64,000 bases of DNA from Sphingopyxis sp. (GCA_017745175.1 JAGHZY010000008.1:39968-103967), one strand, 5' to 3'. Positions 17,676 to 26,657 are shown, counted from the first letter of the stretch. Translations and numbers: made by a program. Notes: a model not told the origin generated them from the letters alone.

Positions 17676-18050
17676 TCAATAGACGATCAGCCGGTCCGCG
17701 GGGCCGACATCGGCGAGAAAACTGACGAGCCCCGCGGCGCGGACATAAGGAACGAGGTCGGTCGCCGCCAGTCCGAGCAGCGCCATGCCCGACTGGCAGA
17801 CGAACACCCCGATCTCCATCGCGATCGCTTCCTCGACCAGCCGCGCGAGATCGGGCTGACCCGCCGCCTTGCGCGCGGCGTCGCCGGCGAAGGACACCGG
17901 ATCGCGCAGCAGCGCCGCGGCCTCGCCCTGCAGGAAGATGCGCACCGGGCGCCCGAGCGCCGCCATGGCCATTCCCGTCTCGAGCGCAGCATAGAGCCGC
18001 CGTCCCTCGGCGACCGCGACGATGATGTTCAGCCCTTGCATATCGCGCAT
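17676..18050 (-). CDS. DsrE-family protein (sulfur-transfer type)
   Basis: 124 residues from ATG 18050 (MRDMQGLNIIVAVAEG), which has GGGGA six bases upstream; MQGL at 18041 is the alternative. The track start is far upstream and spurious. The DsrE/DsrF/TusD-like alpha/beta fold is visible as LNIIVAVAEGRRLYAALETGM, RPVRIFLQGEAAAL and EIGVFVCQSGM, with a single conserved-position Cys in VFVCQSG that could carry a persulfide. The start overlaps the end of the ThiF-like gene by about 20 bp on the same strand, suggesting that the two proteins work together. Confidence 0.8.
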   Translation of the reverse strand: MRDMQGLNIIVAVAEGRRLYAALETGMAMAALGRPVRIFLQGEAAALLRDPVSFAGDAARKAAGQPDLARLVEEAIAMEIGVFVCQSGMALLGLAATDLVPYVRAAGLVSFLADVGPADRLIVY

Positions 18051-18778
18051 TCGGGATCCCCGGGCACGCCGACCTCGCGCCAGCGGCGATCGAGCATATC
18101 GACGATTGCGAGCCGTCCCGTCAACGCCTGGCCCCAGCCGGTGAGCGCGCGCACCGTCTCGAGCGCCGCCATCGTCCCGATCATCCCCGCCAGCGCCCCC
18201 ATCACGCCGGTTTCGGCGCAGTTGGTTCCCGGCCGGTCGGGGTCGTTGCCGACGAGGCACGCATAGCAGGCGTGGCCCGCGCGCCAGCCCTCGTAGAGCG
18301 CGACCTGTCCCTCGAACGCGCCGATCGCGGCACTGAGCAGCGGGATTTCGAGCGCGACCGCGGCACGGTTGACCGCGAGCCGCGTCGCGAAATTGTCGCA
18401 GCCGTCAAGGATCAGGCTCGCCCCCGCCAGCAGCGTCTCTGCATTGGCGTTGTCCAGCCGCCCGGCGACCGCGACCGCCGCGACATGCGGATTGATCCGC
18501 CGCGCCGCGTCGGCGGCGACCCCGGCCTTGTGCGCGCCGATATCGGTGTCGGTGAACAGCGGCTGGCGTTGCAGGTTCGACAGCTCGACCCGGTCATGGT
18601 CGATGATCGTCAGCTTCCCCACGCCCGCCGCCGCCAGATAGGTGATCGCGGGACAGCCGATCCCGCCCGCGCCGATCACCGCGACATGCGCGGCCTTGAG
18701 CTTCGCCTGCCCCGCACCGCCAAAGGCCGGAAGGATGATCTGGCGTGCGTACCGGTCGAGTTCGGCGTCGCTGAGCAC
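18029..18778 (-). CDS. HesA/MoeB/ThiF family adenylyltransferase (E1-like)
   Basis: 249 residues. E1-like enzymes adenylate the C-terminal Gly of small sulfur-carrier or ubiquitin-like proteins (MoaD, ThiS). Visible features are the nucleotide-binding VIGAGGIGCPAITYLAAAGV, the IIDHDRVELSNLQRQPLF strand, the later LDGCDNFATRLAVNRA with the catalytic-Asp region, and zinc-ligand pairs HACYAC and a C-terminal CAIC. There is no rhodanese domain, unlike long MoeB/Uba4 proteins. A sulfur donor could instead be the overlapping DsrE-like protein. There are 3 bp to the upstream dut gene. Confidence 0.9.
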   Translation of the reverse strand: MLSDAELDRYARQIILPAFGGAGQAKLKAAHVAVIGAGGIGCPAITYLAAAGVGKLTIIDHDRVELSNLQRQPLFTDTDIGAHKAGVAADAARRINPHVAAVAVAGRLDNANAETLLAGASLILDGCDNFATRLAVNRAAVALEIPLLSAAIGAFEGQVALYEGWRAGHACYACLVGNDPDRPGTNCAETGVMGALAGMIGTMAALETVRALTGWGQALTGRLAIVDMLDRRWREVGVPGDPECAICKG

Positions 18779-18781
18779 CGG

Positions 18782-19318
18782 TCAGCGGAGCTTGATGCCC
18801 GACAGCGAGGCGACACCCGCCGTATGCGCGGTTTCGTCGACGACGGCGCTTTCAACCCCGGTCGATCCGAAGCCGCCCGCGCCGCGCGCCGTCGCGTCGA
18901 GCGCCTCGACCTCGGCAAAGGTCGCACGCTGCACCGGTGCGGGGACCATCTGCGCGATGCGGTCGCCGCGCCGGATCTCGAAATTCTCGTCGCCGAGGTT
19001 GGCGAGAATCACCTTCACCTCGCCGCGATAGTCGCTGTCGATCGTCCCCGGGGTGTTGAGGCAGGTGATGCCGTGCTTGAGCGCCAGCCCCGAGCGCGGA
19101 CGCACCTGCACCTCGTAACCCGCGGGGATCGCCATCGCGAACCCCGTCGCGACCGCGTGGCGCGTGCCGGGGCGCATCGTCAGCGTCTCGGCCGCGACCA
19201 CGTCCATCCCCGCCGCGCCGTCCGACGCATAGGCGGGCAGGGGCAGCCCGCCGCCGTTGGGCAGGCGCTGGATGGCGATTTCAATCTCTTTCAAGGGGGA
19301 TACGCTTTTCGAGTTCAT
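18782..19318 (-). CDS. dut: dUTP diphosphatase
   Basis: Hydrolyses dUTP to dUMP, preventing uracil incorporation and feeding dTMP synthesis. 178 residues. Trimeric dUTPase motifs appear in order: [10 protein letters not shown] (I), [12 protein letters not shown] (II), [14 protein letters not shown] (III, catalytic Asp), IAQMVPAPV (IV) and a C-terminal GAGGFGSTG (V). The extension beyond motif V is ~25 residues. The ATG at 19318 has GGAAAAG upstream and overlaps the end of coaBC by 38 bp. The coaBC-dut pairing is widespread. Confidence 0.96.
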   Translation of the reverse strand: MNSKSVSPLKEIEIAIQRLPNGGGLPLPAYASDGAAGMDVVAAETLTMRPGTRHAVATGFAMAIPAGYEVQVRPRSGLALKHGITCLNTPGTIDSDYRGEVKVILANLGDENFEIRRGDRIAQMVPAPVQRATFAEVEALDATARGAGGFGSTGVESAVVDETAHTAGVASLSGIKLR

Positions 19319-20543
19319 CGGCGATCTTTTCCATCAATTTGCGGGCGACGGCCTGTTTGGGCAGCCGGTCCCAGCTGTCCACGCCGTCCTTGCTGACGAT
19401 ATGCACCCGGTTGCTCTCGCCGCCCATCGGGTCGGCCGAAACATCGTTGGCGACGATCCAGTCGCAGCCCTTGCGCGCGAGCTTCGCCTGCGCATGGGCG
19501 ATGACATCGTTGGTCTCGGCGGCGAAACCGACCAGCAGCGGCGGGCGCTCGGGGCTTTTGGCCACGCTGGCAAGAATGTCGGGATTCTCGGCGAGCGCGA
19601 GTGGCGGCACCTGCCCGCTGCCGTCCTTCTTGATCTTCTGACCGGCGGTTTCGGCGGCGCGCCAGTCGGCGACCGCGGCGACCATGATCGCGGCATCGAC
19701 GGGCAGGCCTTCCTGTACCTCGGCCGCCATTTGGGTCGCGGTCTCGACGTCGACGCGGATCACGCCGGGCGGGGTCGGCAGCGGCACGGGGCCCGCGATC
19801 AGCAGCACCTCGGCGCCGGCCTCGGCGGCGGCGGCGGCGATCGCGAAGCCCTGCTTCCCGCTCGACCGGTTGGCGATGTAGCGCACCGGGTCGATCGGCT
19901 CGTGCGTCGGCCCGGCGGTGATCAGGATCCGCCGCCCGAACAGCGGACGGTGGTTCGCGGGGGCGAAATCGGGCTGGCCGGTCAGCGGCACGATCGTCGG
20001 CGGATTGGCGAGCGCCCTGTCGATCGCCGCCTTGATCGCCGCCGGTTCGGGCAGACGGCCGGGGCCATATTCGCCGCATGCCATCTCGCCCTCGTCGGGC
20101 TCCATCACGGTGACGCCGTCGCCGCGCAGGGTCGCGACGTTGCGCCGCGTCGCGGCGTGCAGCCACATGCGCACATTCATCGCCGGGGCGGCGAGCACGG
20201 GCTTGTCGGTCGCAAGCAGCAAGGTGGTCGCGAGATCGTCGGCGATCCCCGCCGCCATCTTCGCGAGCAAATCGGCTGTCGCAGGCGCGACGACGACAAG
20301 GTCGGCCTCGCGGCTGAGCTCGATATGCCCCATCTCGACCTCGTCCTTGAGGTCGAAGAGACTGGTGTAGACCTTGTTCTCGCCGAGCGCCGCGAGCGTC
20401 AGCGGTGTCACGAACTGCTCGCCCGCGCGCGTGAGCACGCAGCGCACGGTCATGCCCGCCTTGCGGAGCAGGCGGACGAGCTCGATGCTCTTGTAGGCGG
20501 CGATGCCGCCGCCGACGATCAGCAGGATGCGCGGGGCGGCCAT
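19281..20543 (-). CDS. coaBC: Bifunctional phosphopantothenoylcysteine decarboxylase/phosphopantothenate-cysteine ligase
   Basis: Second and third steps of coenzyme A synthesis from phosphopantothenate. 420 residues. The N-terminal CoaC flavodoxin-like FMN domain has [19 protein letters not shown], the catalytic-His region after [14 protein letters not shown], and PAMNVRMW. The C-terminal CoaB ligase, from about residue 200, has [20 protein letters not shown] and [10 protein letters not shown], plus the KKDG segment and NDV. The gene order ubiE-ubiB-coaBC-dut is broken here by the glycosyltransferase pair at 20.6-22.9 kb. Confidence 0.96.
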   Translation of the reverse strand: MAAPRILLIVGGGIAAYKSIELVRLLRKAGMTVRCVLTRAGEQFVTPLTLAALGENKVYTSLFDLKDEVEMGHIELSREADLVVVAPATADLLAKMAAGIADDLATTLLLATDKPVLAAPAMNVRMWLHAATRRNVATLRGDGVTVMEPDEGEMACGEYGPGRLPEPAAIKAAIDRALANPPTIVPLTGQPDFAPANHRPLFGRRILITAGPTHEPIDPVRYIANRSSGKQGFAIAAAAAEAGAEVLLIAGPVPLPTPPGVIRVDVETATQMAAEVQEGLPVDAAIMVAAVADWRAAETAGQKIKKDGSGQVPPLALAENPDILASVAKSPERPPLLVGFAAETNDVIAHAQAKLARKGCDWIVANDVSADPMGGESNRVHIVSKDGVDSWDRLPKQAVARKLMEKIADELEKRIPLERD

Positions 20544-20640
20544 CAGCGGCGGCTGGCCTGCCCCGGACGGGCGGCGATCGACAGGGTTTGATTCATCGCC
20601 GTCTCCTTCGCCCCCCAGTTATGCGCTTCGGCGCGCCAGT

Positions 20641-21750
20641 TCAAGACGAGGCCGCCGCCGCCTCGATGGACCGCGCCGGCCCAAACAGCGCGCGGACAAG
20701 CACGGCGAGGGCGGCGGGCGCAAAGGCGAGCCCGACGAACAGCGTCGGCGTCACGAGCATCGCCCAGTAGAAATTGGCCGGACGGGCAAAGAGCATCAGC
20801 AGTGCGGCATAGAAGAGCTGGATCAGCAGCCCCGCGAGCCCGAGCCGCGAGCGCCACGCCGCCCACCCCAGCAGCGCGAGCGGGACGAGCAGCGCGCCGG
20901 CCCAGCCGGCGAGGAAACGCAGCAGCGACGAGGCCTGAACAAACGACAGATAGGCGATCCAGCCTCCCTGTCCGTGCCAGCCCTGGCTCGCGGCATCGGC
21001 GGGCGAGGTGACCGCGGCGAGCGCCGCGACATGCGCCGCGATGCCCCCCGCAAAGGCGAGGCCGACCGCCAGCCATCCGGCCGCCGCACGCCAGTCGCGG
21101 TCGATCAGCGCGAACAGCCCGAACAGCATCGCGACGGGCAGGACCGTCTCGCGAATCGCCAGCGCCGCCGCGACGATCGCCATCGTCGCCCACGGGCGTG
21201 CCGGGCGATAGAGCGCGAGCGCGAGCGCCAGCAGGGCGCCCGCCGCCGCCTCGTGGATGTAGAGCCATTCGCGCGTCGCGAGCTGCGTCAGATTCGCGGC
21301 GACGAACAGCGCTCCGACCGCGACATGGCGGGGAAGCCCGGCGTCGGTCCGCAGCCGCCGGTACCAGGCCATGATCGCAGCAGCGCCGATCAGGAGAAAG
21401 ACGAACATGGTGTTCCGTTCGCCGAGTGCGGCGACAATATGCGCGAGCGTCGGCAGGCGGACCGTCACGAACGGTCGCAGCGGATAATGTCCGGCCCGGT
21501 GCTCGGCCGCCGCCGCTGCATAATAGGATTCGCCTTCGCCGACCCGCTTCGCGATGCGCGCATAGAGCGCATGATCGCCGACGAGCCCGTCGAACCGCGC
21601 CGACGTCGGCTTGGCCACCGCGATATGGTCGTGCCCGACGCCGCCCGCCATGCCCGGGAGCATCAGCAGCGCGAGCAGCGCCAGCACCGTCGCCGCGACC
21701 GGACGCGAGGTCCCGGCAAAGCGGTTCCAGCCGGATGCGGCGCCCGTCAT
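20641..21750 (-). CDS. Polytopic inner-membrane protein, unknown function
   Basis: 369 residues from ATG 21750 (MTGAASGWNRFAG); the track start is 35 codons too early. There are roughly nine to ten hydrophobic segments (for example VAATVLALLALLMLPGMAGG, MFVFLLIGAAAIMAW, LFYAALLMLFA) and an extramembrane stretch of ~60 residues after the first helix (DHALYARIAKRVGEGESYYA). This layout resembles GT-C type glycosyltransferases or the large family of uncharacterised sugar-related membrane proteins, but no diagnostic motif is seen. Its start overlaps the stop of the GT2-GtrA gene by 4 bp (ATGA), so it is probably a partner in lipid-linked sugar handling. Confidence 0.78.
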   Translation of the reverse strand: MTGAASGWNRFAGTSRPVAATVLALLALLMLPGMAGGVGHDHIAVAKPTSARFDGLVGDHALYARIAKRVGEGESYYAAAAAEHRAGHYPLRPFVTVRLPTLAHIVAALGERNTMFVFLLIGAAAIMAWYRRLRTDAGLPRHVAVGALFVAANLTQLATREWLYIHEAAAGALLALALALYRPARPWATMAIVAAALAIRETVLPVAMLFGLFALIDRDWRAAAGWLAVGLAFAGGIAAHVAALAAVTSPADAASQGWHGQGGWIAYLSFVQASSLLRFLAGWAGALLVPLALLGWAAWRSRLGLAGLLIQLFYAALLMLFARPANFYWAMLVTPTLFVGLAFAPAALAVLVRALFGPARSIEAAAASS

Positions 21751-22871
21751 TTGCGCCAGGTCAGCGCCGATGACATGGCGAAATTCCAGATCGCGCCGAC
21801 GACGACGCCCGCGATCCCGGCGACCCACCAGCGCTCGTCCTGTCCCGCCATCCACGTCCCGATGCCGATATTGGCGGCCGCGCCGAGCGCCGAAATCGCA
21901 TAGAAGCTCGCGAGCCCCCCGACGAGGCGCCAGCCCTTCAGCTTGCGGTCGGCATAGGTGAAGCTGTTGTTGAGGAAGAAATTGAAGGCGATCGCGGTCA
22001 TCACGGCCGCCGTCTGCGCGGCGACAAAGGCGCTGCCCGTGCCGAGGATCGTGCGCAGCACAGCGAGGTGGACGAACACGCCGAGCCCGCCGACCATCAG
22101 GAATTTGAGCAGGCGGACGGGGACGAAACGGCCGATCGTCTTGTCGGCGATCAGCTCGGCATATTCGGCGATCACGCGCGCGCCGATCTTGCTCTCGCCG
22201 GCCTCGCGCGTGCGGAACTCATAGGGGATTTCGGCGACCTTCAGCGGCGCGGGGCTCGACGCCAACAGGTCGATCAATATCTTGAAACCGATCGCCGACA
22301 GGCGCGGCAGCGCGCGTTCGAAGGCGTCGCGGCGCACAGCGAAAAAGCCGCTCATCGGATCGGACACGTCGGTGCCGAGCGCGATCTGTCCGGTGCGCGT
22401 AGCGAGCCGACTCATCCACGCGCGATCCTTGTCCCAGTCGCCGATCCCGCCGCCTGCGACATAACGTGTGCCAACCGCGATATCGGCGCCATCCGCGATC
22501 GCGTCGATCAGCCGCGGCAGCGCGTCCTCGCTATGCTGCAGGTCGCCGTCCATCACCGCGATCACAGGGGCGGCGGTCGCCAATATGCCTTCGACCACCG
22601 CCGACGACAGCCCGCGGCGGCCGACGCGCTGGACGATCCGCACATGCCGCGATCCACGGCCGATACGGCGCACCAGCTCGCTCGTCCCGTCGGGCGAATT
22701 GTCATCGACAAACACGACTTCCCATCCGCGTCCGGCGAGGACGACCGACAGTTTTTCGATCAGCCTTTCGACATTGCCGGCTTCGTTGAGCGTCGGCACC
22801 ACGACCGCGATCTCCAGCGACAGCGTTTCAGCCGGCAAAATGGCACGGGAAGTCAGGATGTCGTGGCGCAT
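21747..22871 (-). CDS. GT2 glycosyltransferase fused to a GtrA-like membrane domain
   Basis: 374 residues. The N-terminal GT-A glycosyltransferase (dolichol-phosphate-mannose-synthase-like) has VVVPTLNEAGNVERLIE, VFVDDNSPDGT, MDGDLQHSEDALPRL with the metal DxD-like motif, and GTRYVAGGG. From about residue 250 there is a GtrA domain with four hydrophobic helices (LLKFLMVGGLGVFVHLAVL...AFNFFLNNSFTY). Such fusions attach a sugar to polyprenyl phosphate and flip or retain it at the membrane for modification of surface glycans. It is coupled to the downstream membrane protein. Together the two interrupt the ubiB-coaBC order, suggesting insertion by recombination. Confidence 0.9.
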   Translation of the reverse strand: MRHDILTSRAILPAETLSLEIAVVVPTLNEAGNVERLIEKLSVVLAGRGWEVVFVDDNSPDGTSELVRRIGRGSRHVRIVQRVGRRGLSSAVVEGILATAAPVIAVMDGDLQHSEDALPRLIDAIADGADIAVGTRYVAGGGIGDWDKDRAWMSRLATRTGQIALGTDVSDPMSGFFAVRRDAFERALPRLSAIGFKILIDLLASSPAPLKVAEIPYEFRTREAGESKIGARVIAEYAELIADKTIGRFVPVRLLKFLMVGGLGVFVHLAVLRTILGTGSAFVAAQTAAVMTAIAFNFFLNNSFTYADRKLKGWRLVGGLASFYAISALGAAANIGIGTWMAGQDERWWVAGIAGVVVGAIWNFAMSSALTWRK

Positions 22872-22988
22872 GAAACCTCGGTTTTGCCCGGATTTCGCGT
22901 CCGGAGTTGGTCGAGGCCGAGGCTTAGCAATTCAAGGTAAATGTCCAGTAACCAAGCGCCTCGCTAGTGGCGACGCGAGGCGGATTGT

Positions 22989-24548
22989 CTAGCTGATCCC
23001 CGACACCCACAATGCGGCGGCGCCCGCAGCTGCGCCCGCGATCGCGGTGAGCACATAGCGCCACCAGACGCGCTTCTCGCCCTTTTCCCACATCAATGCG
23101 ATGTCGGGCAGCGGCGGTGCGGGCGGCGCGGCGCCCTTCTTGGGCAATTGCGCGTCGAGGCGGCGGATGATGTCGGGGATCAGCGCCAGCGTCTTGCCCT
23201 GTTCGCGCAAGCCGTCGGCGAGCGCGGCTTCGGGGCCGAGTTCGTCGCGAATCCACTCGCTGACGAAGGGGCCCGAGACATCCCACATATTGATCTTCGG
23301 ATTGAGCATCGTCGCGACGCCCTCGACCATCACCATCGTCTTCTGCAGCAGCAGCAGGTGCGGCTGCGTCTGCATGTCGAAGTCGCGCGTGATCGCGAAC
23401 AGCCCGTCGAGCATCTGCCCGACGCTGAGCTCGCTCACCGGCTTGCCGCGCATCGGCTCGCCGACCGCGCGGAGCGCCGTCGCGAACTCCTCGACGCTGT
23501 GATAGTCGGGAACGTACTGCGCCTCGAAATGGATTTCGGCGACCCGGCGGTAATTGCCCGTGGTCAGGCCATAGAGGATTTCGGCGAGCCAGTAACGCGC
23601 CTGCCGGTTGATCCGCCCCATGATCCCGAAATCGACCGCGGCGATCGTGCCGTCGGCTTTCACGAACAAATTGCCCTGGTGCATGTCGGCGTGAAAGAAA
23701 CCCTCGGCGATCGCCTGCCGCAGGAAGGCGTTGACGAGGTTCGCTGACAATTTTTCCATGTCGTGCCCTGCGGCGATCAACTGCTCGCGGCGCGAAATCT
23801 TGATCCCGTCGATCCAGTCGAGCGTCATCACGCGGCTTGCGGTGCGGTCCCAGTCGATAGCCGGAACTTCATAGGTCGGTACCCCGACCATCGCGTCGGC
23901 GAGTTCGGATGCAGAGGCAGCTTCGCGGCGGAGGTCGAGTTCGCGCAGCGTCCAGCGGCGGAAATTGGCGATGACCTGCCGCGGACGGAGGCGCGAGGCT
24001 TCGCCGCCGAACGCCTCGAGGTGCGCGGCCGCCCATTCATAGGTTTCGATGTCGCGCGCGAACTGCTTGTCGATGCCGGGGCGGCGCACCTTGACCGCGA
24101 CCTTGCGGCCGTCGGTGGTCACCGCGCGGTGGACCTGCGCGATCGATGCCGATCCGACGGGTTCGGGATCGAATTCGCTGTAGAGGCTTTCGAGCGGGAC
24201 TTCGAAGACCGCCTCTATTTCCTGCCGGATGCGATCGAATGCGACGGGCGAAAGCGCGTCCTGCAGCGTCAGCAGATTGTGCGCGGCTTCCTCGCCGACA
24301 AGATCGGGCCGCGTCGCGAGCGTCTGGCCGAGCTTCACCGCGGCGGGGCCGATCGCCTGAAAGGCGGCGGCATAGTCGGGCACTTTCGGCTGGACTGTGC
24401 CGAATCGGGCGATGCGGCAGAGCCGCTTCACCCCCGGCGGGGTTTGCGGCGCCGTTTCGATCCCGCGCAGCGCGCCGTGGCGCGCAAGGATGCGCCCCCA
24501 TTTCAGCAGGCGGATGATGTGGGTGACGGGTCGGGTCAAGCTTTCCAC
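22989..24548 (-). CDS. ubiB: UbiB, ubiquinone-biosynthesis accessory kinase-like protein
   Basis: 519 residues. Atypical protein-kinase-like ATPase needed for ubiquinone synthesis, possibly by mobilising lipid intermediates. Seen: KxGQ-type PAAVKLGQTLATRPDL, ASIAQVHRA, the lysine-bearing VAVKVRRPGI, the catalytic ADMHQGNLFV and DFG in AVDFGIMGRI. Two C-terminal transmembrane helices (YVLTAIAGAAAGAAALWVSG) are as expected. The start is GTG 24548, overlapping the end of ubiE by 13 bp; the SD is weak, so the exact start is uncertain. Confidence 0.95.
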   Translation of the reverse strand: MESLTRPVTHIIRLLKWGRILARHGALRGIETAPQTPPGVKRLCRIARFGTVQPKVPDYAAAFQAIGPAAVKLGQTLATRPDLVGEEAAHNLLTLQDALSPVAFDRIRQEIEAVFEVPLESLYSEFDPEPVGSASIAQVHRAVTTDGRKVAVKVRRPGIDKQFARDIETYEWAAAHLEAFGGEASRLRPRQVIANFRRWTLRELDLRREAASASELADAMVGVPTYEVPAIDWDRTASRVMTLDWIDGIKISRREQLIAAGHDMEKLSANLVNAFLRQAIAEGFFHADMHQGNLFVKADGTIAAVDFGIMGRINRQARYWLAEILYGLTTGNYRRVAEIHFEAQYVPDYHSVEEFATALRAVGEPMRGKPVSELSVGQMLDGLFAITRDFDMQTQPHLLLLQKTMVMVEGVATMLNPKINMWDVSGPFVSEWIRDELGPEAALADGLREQGKTLALIPDIIRRLDAQLPKKGAAPPAPPLPDIALMWEKGEKRVWWRYVLTAIAGAAAGAAALWVSGIS

Positions 24549-25273
24549 CCGCTGTGGATCGCGACGAGGCCGCCGAGAATCGGTTCGACCTTCACCGCGG
24601 TGAAGCCCGCCTCGCGGATCATCTGCGCGAATTTGGGCATCGGCGGGAAGCGGCGGATCGATTCGATCAGGTAACGGTAGCTGTCCTCGTCGTCGGCGAT
24701 CAGTTTGCCGAGTTTCGGTACCAGATGATGCGAATAGGCGTCATAGGCCTGCGCGAAGCCCGGCCATTCGTTGGTCGAAAACTCGAGGCAGAAGAAACGC
24801 CCGCCATAGCGCAGCACGCGGTGCGCTTCCTTCAAAGCCGCGGGAATGTCGGTGACGTTGCGGATGCCGAAAGCGATCGTATAGGCGTCGAAAAACTGGT
24901 CGGGGAAGGAGAGCTTCTCGGCATTCTGCTCGGACCAGACGAGGCTGTCGATCCCTCGCTCGGCGGCGCGTTCGACGCCAACGCCCAGCATGTCGGGGTT
25001 GATGTCGGCTACCGTGATGCTCGCGCCGAAGCGCTCCATGCGAAAGGCGATGTCGCCGGTGCCGCCCGCCATGTCGAGGATCGTCTCACCCTCGCGCGGC
25101 TTCACGCGGCGGACGAAGCGATCCTTCCACAGGCGGTGCATGCCGCCCGACATCGCATCGTTCATGATGTCATATTTGCGCGCGACGCGGCTGAACACTT
25201 CGCCGACCATCGCGGTCTTCTCGCCCGCGGGGACCTGTTCATAGCCGAAGCTGACGGTGTCGGGAGTGACCAT
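24536..25273 (-). CDS. ubiE: Ubiquinone/menaquinone C-methyltransferase
   Basis: SAM-dependent C-methylation of the benzoquinol ring in ubiquinone biosynthesis. 245 residues from ATG 25273 (MVTPDTVSFGYEQVP); the 587-residue track ORF is an N-terminal artefact running through mutM antisense. Motifs: VFSRVARKYDIMNDAMSGG, ILDMAGGTGDIAFRM (SAM motif I), AFGIRNVTDIPAALKEAHRV and FFCLEFS. The C-terminal GGLVAIHSGWK is diagnostic. It is divergent from mutM with 93 bp between, and coupled to ubiB. Confidence 0.97.
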   Translation of the reverse strand: MVTPDTVSFGYEQVPAGEKTAMVGEVFSRVARKYDIMNDAMSGGMHRLWKDRFVRRVKPREGETILDMAGGTGDIAFRMERFGASITVADINPDMLGVGVERAAERGIDSLVWSEQNAEKLSFPDQFFDAYTIAFGIRNVTDIPAALKEAHRVLRYGGRFFCLEFSTNEWPGFAQAYDAYSHHLVPKLGKLIADDEDSYRYLIESIRRFPPMPKFAQMIREAGFTAVKVEPILGGLVAIHSGWKA

Positions 25274-25366
25274 GGTGCGCGCGCCTTTGCGGGGGAGAGG
25301 TAAAGTCGAACGGCCTTTAGCGGGGCCTTGCCGCCCGCGCAAATGGCGCGTAGCCCGATGCGCGAT

Positions 25367-26179
25367 ATGCCAGAATTGCCCGAAGTCGAAACCACCGTCC
25401 GCGGCCTTGCCCCCTTCCTCGAAGGCCAGCGGCTGACCGCGGTCACCACCTTTCGGCCTGACCTGCGCCGCCCCTTTCCCGCCGACCTTGCGCAGCGGCT
25501 CACCGGCGCGACGGTCACGGGGCTTTCGCGTCGTGCCAAATATGGCCTCATCTCGACCGACCGCGACGACCATATGATCTTCCACCTCGGTATGTCGGGG
25601 CGCTGGCGGACCGAGGGCGGCGAGGCGGGCAAGCATGATCATCTGCTGCTCGAAACCGGGGCGGGGCACCGGCTTTTCCTCCACGACCCGCGGCGCTTCG
25701 GGTCGGTCGATCTGGTATCGGGCGATCCGCTGACGCGGTTCCCCGCCTTCGTCACGCTCGGCCCCGAACCGCTGTCGGATGCTTTCGACGCCGCTTATCT
25801 CGGACAAATGCTCGCGGGGCGGCGCGCGCCGATCAAGGCGATGCTGCTCGATCAGACCATCGTTGCGGGGCTCGGCAATATCTATGTCTGCGAGGCGCTC
25901 AACATGGCGCATATCTCGCCCGTGAAGCCCGCGGCCGACGTGTCGAAGGCGAAGCTGGCGGCGCTGGTGCCCGCGATCAAGGAGGTGCTCATCGCCGCCA
26001 TCGCGGCGGGCGGCTCGACCTTGCGCGATTTTCTCAGCCCCGGGGGCGACCTCGGCTATTTCGCGAAGGACTGGCGCGTCTATGGCCGCGAAGGCGAGGG
26101 CTGCGAATGCGGCGGGACGATCGCGCGCATCGTGCAATCGGGCCGGTCGACCTTCCATTGCCCCAAATGCCAGAGGTGA
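25367..26179 (+). CDS. mutM: Formamidopyrimidine-DNA glycosylase
   Basis: Base-excision repair enzyme removing 8-oxoguanine and Fapy lesions. 270 residues from ATG 25367, giving the mature N-terminus PELPEVETTVRGL with the catalytic Pro2 and Glu3. The catalytic Lys lies in GLSRRAKYG. The H2TH region is QTIVAGLGNIYVCEAL. The C-terminal zinc finger is complete: CECGGT...HCPKCQR. mutM-rpsT-dnaA is a frequent alphaproteobacterial order, kept here apart from repeats in the mutM-rpsT gap. Confidence 0.97.
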   Translation: MPELPEVETTVRGLAPFLEGQRLTAVTTFRPDLRRPFPADLAQRLTGATVTGLSRRAKYGLISTDRDDHMIFHLGMSGRWRTEGGEAGKHDHLLLETGAGHRLFLHDPRRFGSVDLVSGDPLTRFPAFVTLGPEPLSDAFDAAYLGQMLAGRRAPIKAMLLDQTIVAGLGNIYVCEALNMAHISPVKPAADVSKAKLAALVPAIKEVLIAAIAAGGSTLRDFLSPGGDLGYFAKDWRVYGREGEGCECGGTIARIVQSGRSTFHCPKCQR

Positions 26180-26224
26180 TTGTTCGGAACGACAGCTAAC
26201 GACCGGGAGCGGACGTACCTCTCC

Positions 26225-26304
26225 CGTTCGCATCGAGCGAAGTCGAGATGCCCCTCGGCGTGGCGCGAGGTCGATGGGTGTCTCGACTTCGCTCGACACG
26301 AACG
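26225..26304. repeat. Inverted repeat, TCTCGACTTCGCTCG family
   Basis: CGTTCG-CAT-CGAGCGAAGTCGAGA at the left pairs with TCTCGACTTCGCTCG-ACA-CGAACG at the right, with about 30 nt between, giving a stem of about 21 pairs interrupted by the 3-nt bulges. It is unrelated in sequence to the CCCGG-core repeats. Only this one copy was noticed in the window. Confidence 0.8.
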
Positions 26305-26325
26305 GAAAAGAGAAATGGCAGGAAA

Positions 26326-26453
26326 CGACCGATTGCGGACCTAACCAATATCGTCACCCCGGACTTGATCCGGGGTCCATGACTTCAGCGCTGCGATGGA
26401 TCCCGGATCAAGTCCGGGATGACGAATGTCGGGAATCCACCCCGAAACCGTCG
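26326..26453. repeat. 128-bp REPIN-like repeat, copy A
   Basis: Begins CGACCGATTGCGGACCTAAC and ends CCCGAAACCGTCG. It contains two opposed palindromes, CCCCGGACTTGATCCGGGG and ATCCCGGATCAAGTCCGGGAT, separated by a linker with GACTTCAGCGCTGCGATG. By eye it matches the reverse complement of 42088-42215 with a single difference (GTCGGG versus GTCCGG). Confidence 0.9.
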
Positions 26454-26657
26454 TGCGAGCGGTGATGGCCAATGGAAACATCCGCAAACCCATTGACCAA
26501 AGCGCCCTTCGCCGCTATGCGCGCACCCTTCGAGCAGGGTCCGGGCGTCCGGAACCGGCCGCATCCGGACATTGATTCGCCGCAACTCGCGCGATTCGGC
26601 TGCTCCGTTGAGGCTGTGCTCCGACCATGTAGACCGTTTGAAAGACTAGAGGAATTT

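Larger units (their letters stand above)
26180..26657. other. 478-bp mutM-rpsT gap carrying two different repeat families
   Basis: It holds an inverted-repeat element (26225-26304) and the 128-bp REPIN-like repeat (26326-26453), then about 200 bp of ordinary sequence leading to rpsT. A possible promoter is TTGAGG-N16-TAGACC just upstream of rpsT, but it is weak. No gene is evident. Confidence 0.7.

Noticed and set aside
24536-26299. 587-codon ORF for ubiE
   Set aside because: The first ~340 codons are antisense to mutM and lack features; ubiE homology begins at MVTPDTVSF (25273).
26180-26650. tRNA gene or small ORF in the mutM-rpsT gap
   Set aside because: The stem-loops are simple palindromes of the repeat families; no cloverleaf with a T-loop GTTCGA-type motif could be assembled.
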